NCBI GenBank assembly: GCA_028554755.1
Contig: JAPTOF010000021.1
Location: 6,735,001 to 6,799,000, forward strand
Length of the DNA: 64,000 nt
From: Cordia subcordata
Taxonomy: Eukaryota > Streptophyta > Magnoliopsida > Boraginales > Cordiaceae
Direction of reading: 5' to 3'
This document shows positions 57,301 through 64,000 of this stretch, piece by piece. Under the pieces are notes generated by a model. The model saw only the letters and a program-made list of their open reading frames with translations. It was not told the DNA's origin and did no database searches. Position numbers and translations under genes: made by a program. How positions within the stretch are numbered: position 1 is the stretch's first letter; every line of letters begins with the position of its first letter.

Positions 57301-59082
57301 CAAAGAAAAACCAACAAAACAAGAAGATGCAAAACAAGAAGAAAAACATCAAGAAAGGAGATCTCAAGCCAATGAGGAAAACGAACAATGCTCAAGCAAA
57401 GGAAATGTTGAAACAAAAGAACCTCATGAAGACCTACCAAAGAGTTGGAAGTTCGTAAGAAACCATCCTCAAGATCTTATCCTCAGTGATCCAAATGAAG
57501 GTGTAAGAACTAGGTGTAATATTAATACTTTTTGTGAGCATCATGCATTTATTTCTCATATAGAATCCAAAAATGTAAAAGAACCTTTACTTGATGAAAA
57601 TTGGATAATTGTCATGCACTTAATCAATTTGATAGAAATAACGTATGGAAGTTAGCTGAAAGGCCTAAAGATAGACCGGTAATAGGAACAAAATGGGTAT
57701 TTAGAAACAAACTAGATGAATCCAGAATAGTAACTAGGAATAAGGATAGACTAGTAGCACAAGGATACAATCAAGAAAAAGGAATTGATTATGATGAAAC
57801 CTATGCTCTCGTAGCTAGACTTGAATCCATTCGTATGTTACTTGCATTTGCTTGTCACATGGACTTTAAACTTTATCAAATGGATGTGAAAAGTACTTTT
57901 TTAAATGGATTCATTGAAGAAGAAGTTTATGTTGAACAACTCCCCGATTTTGAAGATTCTTGTTTTCCTAATAATGTTTTTAAATTAGAAAAGGCATTAT
58001 ATGGTTTAAAACAAGCTCCTAGAGCTTGGTATGAAAGACTCAGTGGATTTCTTGTGGAAAACAACTTTGAAAGAGGAAAACTTGATTCGATCTTGTTTAT
58101 TAAAAGAGAAGGGAATGACATTCTACTTGTCCAAATCTATGTGGATGATATAATTTTTGGTGCTACTAATACATCTTTATGTGAGAGCTTTTCCAAGTGT
58201 ATGCACAAGGAGTTTGAGATGAGCATGATGGGAGAGTCAACTTTCTATCTTGGACTCCAAATCAAACAAGCAAAGAAGGGGATCTTTATAAATCAAGCTA
58301 AATACACCAAGGAAATTATCAAAAAATTTGGACTTGAATATACAAAGGAGATTGGAACTCCCATGAGCCCCTCAATAAAGCTGGATAAGGATAAGAAAGG
58401 TAAATCTGTTTACAAAAAGAAATACAGAGGTATGATCGGTAGCCTATTATATTTAACTACCTCTAGACCTGATCTCATGTTTGCAGTATGCTTATGTGCT
58501 AGATTTCAATCTAACCCTAAAGAAACTCATTTAACTGCTATAAAAAGAATCAGTAGATACTTTAAGGGAATAATTAATCTAGGGCTTTGGTATGCAAAAA
58601 GAACATCATTTGACTTGTGTGGATTCTCTGATAATAACTATGCTGGTTGTAAAGTAGACCGTAAGAGCACTAATGGAATGTGCCAATTCTTAGGACATTC
58701 CTTAATATCTTGGTCCTGTAAGAAATAAAATAGTGTTGTTATTTCTACTATCGAAGCTAAATATATTGCAGCTGGTAGTTGTGTAGCCCAAATTTTATGG
58801 ATGAAACAAAATTTACTTGATTATGGATTGAAATATGATCATGTTCCTATATATTGTGATAATACTAGTGCAATTAATCTCATGAAAAATCCAATTCAAC
58901 ATTCAATAACTAACCATATTGAGATAAGACACCATTTTATTAGAGATCATGTACAAAAAGGTGATATCATACTTGAATTTGTTGACACTTTGCATCAAGT
59001 TGCTGATATTTTTACTAAACCATTGCATGAGGATCAATTTTGCAAGATTAGAAGAGAAATTGGAATGATAAAATGTGGTTGA
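54397..59082 (+). pseudogene. SIRE-like copia gag-pol (S1), decayed
   Basis: Gag: KLFELNQK start, CTSANELWDQLEVTYEGTSQ, a zinc knuckle CFNCNKPRHIKANC (about 55083) and a long coiled coil (55380-55600). Protease near 55973 reads LDSSCSKHMTG, with DSG changed to DSS. Integrase: both zinc-binding His are Tyr (LWYRRLGYPS); CDACQLGKQ is kept; the catalytic D,D,E are N (MNLFGP), D (CSDNGT) and K (QQNGVVKKKNRT). RT from about 57650: KSTFLNGFIEEEVYV, YGLKQAPRAWYERL and YVDDIIFGATN are intact. RNase H: STIEAKYIAAG, IEIRHHFIRDHV, VADIFTKPL. It ends at 59082. A stop at 56756, a frameshift near 57620 and a stop at 58726 also break it. Confidence 0.9.
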
Positions 59083-59473
59083 AATATATGCATATGTGTT
59101 TATATGGCTTGGGCATAGAAAAGTACGCATTTTTGCACTTTCTGACCAAGCCGGTCGACCGGCTGAAGCTATTTAACGTCCAGCTAAAAAGATAATTTTT
59201 TTTGCTCTCTGATCCGGCTGGTCGACTGGCTGAACACGGACAAGGTTAAAATTTGGGGATTTTATCCCCAAATTCACTCAAAATCTCCCAAATTCTCTTT
59301 ACCCTAGGCAAAAATTCTCTCAAACCCATTCTTAATTCTTCAATTTCCAACCAAGTTCTTCCAAAATTCTTCCTATATTTTGATTACCCACCTCAAAAAA
59401 CAAGTTTTTACCGATTCAATCTTCCCAAAACAATGCAAAATCATGTTGAATTTGAGAATTAGAGGCCAAGAAC
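59083..59473 (+). other. Linker with a 16-bp palindrome and LTR-like sequence
   Basis: Between pol and the env-like ORF lies AGCCGGTCGACCGGCT (59149-59164), a perfect 16-bp palindrome, and a relative (ccggctggtcgactggctg near 59213). The sequence before the palindrome (gcactttctgaccaag) is like gcgcttttgaccaagg in U3 of the LTR at 63300, and the C/A-rich part from 59250 looks like a leader. It may be the remnant of an LTR. A perfect short inverted repeat, tttggggattttatccccaaa, lies at 59251-59271. Confidence 0.45.
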
Positions 59474-60085
59474 GTGGTAGAAAAAGGGAAGAGGGCAAGA
59501 ACACAATCTCCTCCACCACCTCCTGTATCAAAGATTCAAGGGAAGCATTCGATATTGTACGGTAAATATCTCATTGACTCAAATTTTGTTGGCACCAATG
59601 TTTTATCGCTATTTGATGATTGGTATATGTTTATGCATCTATGTTGTCATGTTCAAGATAAATTGGTGATAGAATTCTATGAGAATCTTGAAATACACCG
59701 TAGGAGCCCAAAACTTGAGTTAGCCTCAACTATGTGTGGGGTGAAATTTGTGCTAAAAAAGGAAACGTTGCAAGAGATTTTTCATATGCCTATAGATGGA
59801 GAGGGACATTATAATAGTCAAGGGTGGCCAGAAGGAATTAAGGGCACTAAGAAGCCAAAAGAGGTTATAGAGTTTATATGGAAATATGTAGGACCTAAGG
59901 ATACGGAATTAAGTCTTCCCTTATTACGGGATGTTGATGTTAACAAGAGAATTGCATTCAAGATAATTAGTGAAATAATTCTCCCAAGAAATATCAATGA
60001 TGGGAAGATACCCATCATGGATGCATACATCTTTTATAGCTTGAAAATGGGTGTTATGATTGCTCTATCTTTTCTTATCATATAA
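59474..60085 (+). CDS. Env-like / plant transposon protein ORF downstream of copia pol
   Basis: An intact ORF of 203 codons, opening MVEKGKRARTQSPPPPPVSK. It contains LVIEFYENLEI, STMCGVKFVLKKETLQEIFH and ISEIILPRNINDGKIPIMDA, then a hydrophobic end MGVMIALSFLII. The order (helix with FYENL, GVKF/L..IFHMP, then a P..N...MD.Y.FY.L segment) resembles the 'putative plant transposon protein' domain (PF20167 type, from memory) found in env-like ORFs of SIRE and other large plant retroelements. After the stop, HMLHISGK continues in frame, so the original protein was longer. Its role in such elements is unknown. Upstream is S1 pol; downstream is a gag fragment of another copy. The start is the first ATG of the open frame; coding upstream of it is not excluded. 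Confidence 0.55.
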   Translation: MVEKGKRARTQSPPPPPVSKIQGKHSILYGKYLIDSNFVGTNVLSLFDDWYMFMHLCCHVQDKLVIEFYENLEIHRRSPKLELASTMCGVKFVLKKETLQEIFHMPIDGEGHYNSQGWPEGIKGTKKPKEVIEFIWKYVGPKDTELSLPLLRDVDVNKRIAFKIISEIILPRNINDGKIPIMDAYIFYSLKMGVMIALSFLII

Positions 60086-60104
60086 CATATGTTGCACATT
60101 AGTG

Positions 60105-61505
60105 GAAAGGATGGAGGCAAAAGTGAATGGAATGGTGATGATATAAAATTGTTTGAATTGAATCAAAAAGCCTTGCATTACTTGTTTAATGCGATAAATG
60201 CAACTGAATTTGCTAAAGTGATGGGATGTACTTTAGCTAAGGAACTTTAGGATCAACTAGAAGTAACTTATAAAGGAACTAGCTTAGTCAAAGAATCTAG
60301 GATTAGCATGCTTGTACATGTACATGAAATGTTTAATATGTATCAAAATGAGAATGTTGTTTATATGTTTTCTAGATTTATTCAAATTGTGAATTCTTTG
60401 AAATCTCTTGGCAAAGCTTATACTAAAGGTGAATTGGATAGTAAGTTATTGAGAAGCTTATCATCAAGATTTCAACCCCAGATGACGGCTATTAAAGAAG
60501 CAAAGGATCTTAACAAGCTTACTCTTAGTGAGTTGATTTGTTAACTCATGACTTGTGAGTTTGAACTATGTGAGCCCTATGGAGAAAAGAATGTGATGTG
60601 GAATTTGGCCTTCAAAGTAACTCCATAGGAAAGCTCAAGTGAAGAAGAATTGACCTTCTATTCAAGATTCAAGAAATTTGAGAGGAAAAAAGGGTTCAAT
60701 TCAAATAGGCCATCCAAGAGAGAGGTAACCATGGATGATTCAAGCAATAAAGAATTAATTTGTTATAAATGTAGGAAACCAGGACACATTAAGCTGGACT
60801 ATCCATTGCTCAAAAAGGAAAGAAAGAAAAAGTTTAAGAGAAAAACTTCAAAAGTTGCAACGCTTGATTCGGAGTCAAGTGAGAATGAAAATCAATCAAG
60901 TGACAATGAAGTTGCCAATCTTTGCCTCATGGCCAATAAGGATAAGGTATGCTCTTTACCCTCTAATTCTATTTTTTTGTCTTTGTGAGAGGAAGAGGAA
61001 GTGGATTTTACTTTTGATGTGCTAAAGTAGGGATCTGCAAAACTGTATGATGATTTTTCACTAGCTTTAGCAAAAAATAACAAATGCATAGAAGGTTAAA
61101 GCTTGCTTTTGGTGAAAAGGAGATTTTAGAAAAGAAAAACACTTTGCTGCTTGAAAATGTTGAGAAATTGAAAATTGAAGTGAAAGACTTGAAAAAGAAA
61201 AATGAGGATTTGAATGATATTGTTCAAAAGTTTTCAAATAGGAAGGAGAATTTTGAAAAAATTCCTTGGCTCTAAAAAATTAGCCTTTGACCAAAATGGG
61301 ATTGGGTATGACCCAACCATTAAAAAAAAGTATTTAAAAAACTATTTCATTAAGGCCGCCACTTCCACTTCCATTACTTTCACAAAATCAAAAATCACTC
61401 GCACTTATTGTGAAAGGAAAGGGCATGTTCCAACTTATTGTTACTATAAGAAAGTGTGTGATAGAGTCTCGTTTGTCCCACATTGGCAACGACCCAAATA
61501 GGTTG
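60105..61505 (+). pseudogene. Second SIRE-like gag (S2), truncated and without pol
   Basis: It begins SEWNGDDIKLFELNQKALHY, then ATEFAKVMGCTLAKEL and SSRFQPQMTAIKEAKDLNKL, clearly related to the S1 gag. A zinc knuckle CYKCRKPGHIKLDY (about 60762) has Tyr for the last Cys. CTMAN-type linker LCLMANKDKV, a coiled coil and TRTYCERKGHVPTYC (about 61390) follow, ending SFVPHWQRPK. Several stops are present (for example 60248, 60541, 60988). The pol that normally follows is absent; the sequence goes straight to a 3' UTR. The first gag codons are missing. Confidence 0.8.
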
Positions 61506-62521
61506 TAAAGACCAAATATTGATACTAACCTCAAGGATCCAAAGGACATGAGTACCTAGATCTTGTCATGCTTTGTTGTAAGAATGTCAAGCAACACCAA
61601 GTGTTGAGGTGATGCATCACAAAGACAACGTCATTGAGAGAAAAAGCATGGGTGACATTATATTTATCTTCAATATATGCTTCTTGAAAAATTGGTGAAT
61701 AATATGCATGAGTTTATGACTTATATTTCATTCTAAATGCATTATCATCACTTGAAATATGTACTTGAATGATTTTGATGAATATTGGCTTATGTTGAAA
61801 AATCTTTTATTTAAAGACTTGATGTGGTGAAAAGCTATTTTATTGATGCTTATAGATTTGAATATTGATTATGATCATTTCATCCTGTGCTTATATAGTT
61901 ACATCCTTTATTGATGAGGATGATGAAGGTGAATGAAGGACAGAGAAAATGAAATGTGTTTTTTATGCATATGCTCTTCTTATATAAGCCTATATTGTTG
62001 ATACTATGTTATGTTATTAATGATGGTTTGATAAATAGTGAACACTTTGAATATGAGATAAGAATATACTCTGAATTACTGATTGAATCAAATTTGCATA
62101 AGTTCACTATCTGAGAGGGAGTCAAGCTCTCTAAACTCCATATAAGGTGATTAATCATTTCTTTGCATATATGCTTATTTTGAAATACCAAATGGATAAG
62201 AAATGCAAGATCTATGCTACCGTTGGACATGTGAAAAATCGTGTAACTACATAATGATGCCAAAGGAGAAGAAAATGTGATACTATGCATATGTGTATTT
62301 TTTATGATGTCAAAGGGGGAGAAAATATATGTAACATGTGACAATATGTAGAACATGTGTAACAAGTGCTTGAATTTGAATTGGAAGACTTTGTTGTCAA
62401 CCTGTCTATATGCATTATCTGGGGGGTAGTTATGCCTTGAAAACTCCATTTATGCTATAATGTGCTAAAATTCTTGTTGTTATAGCATCTTGTGATTTGT
62501 CATCATTAAAAAAGGGGGGAT
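61506..62521 (+). other. S2 3' UTR and polypurine tract
   Basis: There is no gene. It has two copies of a tgatgYcaaaggRgRagaaaa motif (62253-62275 and 62301-62322), a ctggggggtagttatgcc run near 62420 and the polypurine tract tcattaaaaaaggggggat ending at 62521. This plan is typical of SIRE-type copia elements, and SIRE0 (4050-4173 plus 11472-11518) shows a decayed version. Confidence 0.7.
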
Positions 62522-64000
62522 TGTTGGCTCTATGCATAACCATATGATTTTGATGATAACAAATCAAGGGAAATTGAGTTTACCAAGTGTGCTTATACCA
62601 ATGTGTTTATATACTTTAATGCACACTTGTTTGGCTTTTGGATTGATTATTTACATCTTTATAGCCAAAATATTATTTGAATGCTTAGCTTGCGAATTAT
62701 ATTATCATATTATTGTGAGCTAAAGTATTCTTGAAGTGCTTGGTGTTGAGAGAAGTAAGCAAACTTGCATGATGATCAACGATGTTTTTTATCAAGAGAA
62801 GATGCAAGTGAAAGGAGCAAATTGATCACCACAAGATAACAAGAAGAAGTCTTGACATATTAAGGTGTGAAGATCTCTAGATCAAGACTTGAAGAAGGTG
62901 TGCTGACGTAAGGATGGAGAATAGGCAACATAAGGGATACCGACTTGTGTGCTCTCTCGTGAATGCCTGAGAATAGTTCCTTGTAGCTCACATTCACAGT
63001 TTCTTTGCATTGTATTTTCATATTACTTCATATGCTTTTGATAAAACTTGGCTATAGCATATTTTGATTGTTAAATCTATTTCAAAAAGCTTTTAGACTT
63101 TCTAAAATCTCTTACTATGTTTTCTGAAGGCTTTACAAATCTCTTTGAAGTGCTTTTACATTATCTTACTGCTTTAGATTAGAAGAAAATTACAAAAATG
63201 ATGCTTAAAATGCTCGAGATTGAAATTTATTGGGCATAATCAAACTCTAGGCTAGTCACCCGGTCGTCTGTCTTAGCACTTTTGAGCCCGAGTTTTCAAA
63301 TTGCGCTTTTGACCAAGGCCGGACCTCGGGCTCGTCGATCGATCTAGCGACGAATCTTAGTCAGTAAGCTTGGGGAACAAGGCCGGTCGCACCCTTGGTC
63401 GATTGACCCTGAGTCCAAGTCATTAAATGCTGTTGCAGTTTATGACCATATAACTGCTCTTTAAAGCCCTAGTTCTTTCCCCATCTTTAAGACGAACTTT
63501 GAGCATTAACGGCTGATTTCTAAGCTTCAGCAACAAATTTTCAATCGTCATTAATACTTAGAAATCATCATTCTTGAGCTATAATTTGGTATATTCTTTG
63601 AGCATTCAAGGGCCCTCATTTGCTATATTTCCTTATTGAAGCATTATAACCCAAAATCTTTATTTCCATCAATTTATAGCTTGTATACACACTCTTGGGC
63701 TTATGAGATTGTGAATATCATTATATAGCTACAAAAGAGTGTGGGGAAATCCTAGGAGTGGAACTCTTGGGCTCTTTGAAGTTTGTCTTCAAAGAGTTGT
63801 ATAGTTGGTTTATGTTTCACCAACCTTTGAAGAAGCATTAACATCTAGTAGAGGGGTTGTGAAGTCCTAAAGGAAGCATCGTTGGGCAATGGATGTAGGC
63901 GAGGCCTAACCACCTAAAAATACTAGTATCATCTTTTCTATACTCTTTACTCTCTTTACATTGCTTATTTGTGCACACTAGGTGTATGATAATTTTCTTG
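62522..64000 (+). mobile_element. 3' LTR of SIRE-like element S2 (runs off the window)
   Basis: It starts TGTTGGCTCTATGCATAACC right after the purine tract. U3 has GC-rich palindrome relatives at 63257-63412 (cacccggtcgtc, gtcgatcgatc, ggccggtcgcacc). The end section, caatggatgtaggcgaggcc then taaccacc, is typical of SIRE LTRs. The LTR end lies beyond 64000. Confidence 0.75.

Noticed and set aside
62009..62449. Minus-strand ORF of 146 codons
   Set aside because: It runs antisense through the S2 3' UTR and its purine-rich motifs; no protein family is recognisable.

Overview
The window reads as nuclear DNA of a flowering plant, most likely a eudicot. It is AT-rich, holds one intron-containing plant gene, and is otherwise built of plant LTR retrotransposons (Athila-like and chromovirus-like Ty3/gypsy; SIRE-like and other Ty1/copia), a Helitron, a Harbinger transposase relic and MITEs. 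I cannot name the species.

Layout. 1-4178: a MITE end, a possible terminal exon, a minus-strand copia-like LTR and remnants of a SIRE-like element (called SIRE0). 4179-40000: a deep nest of insertions. Into SIRE0 went a chromovirus-like gypsy element (El1, 4179-11466), which itself carries a solo Athila-type LTR (8310-10153). Also into SIRE0, only about 35 bp inside its LTR, went a copia-type solo LTR (LTR A, in pieces at 11554-11774, 29668-30223 and 38060-38759). LTR A was split by a coding Athila-like element (El2, 11775-29662) and by a non-autonomous relative (El4, 30224-38054). El2 carries a second non-autonomous relative (El3, 18724-25953) in its integrase. El4 carries a second copy of the same copia LTR (LTR B, 36408-37963). 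Target-site duplications are visible for every layer: tacat, caggt, aagag, attgg and caaac are perfect, while tcatt/ccatt and gagca/gagga have one mismatch each.

40000-43435: the end of the SIRE0 LTR, a truncated plus-strand copia LTR, a Tat-like LTR on the minus strand, short tandem repeats and a decayed PIF/Harbinger transposase. 43436-50567, minus strand: the only intact host gene, a 15-exon ANTH-domain clathrin assembly protein (AP180/CALM type, 584 aa), with MITEs in two introns and a start-stop uORF touching its ATG. 51397-52555: a non-autonomous Helitron. 53628-64000: SIRE-like copia material, namely a truncated LTR, a decayed gag-pol, an env-like ORF, a second gag without pol, a 3' UTR and an LTR that runs off the window.

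How the parts relate. El2 has a 5-kb gag-pol in one unbroken reading frame, damaged only by point stops and catalytic substitutions. El3 and El4 share its LTR style, PBS type and 3' UTR modules but encode a different zinc-knuckle protein and no pol, so they probably depended on El2-like elements. Three signals cut across families: an array of 20-nt hairpins with compensatory stem changes in the Athila-type LTRs, a CCGGTCGACCGG palindrome in the U3 of both gypsy and copia LTRs, and a tRNA-like box A/box B block in the Athila-type 3' UTRs. All boundaries and similarities were read by eye; no search or alignment was run.
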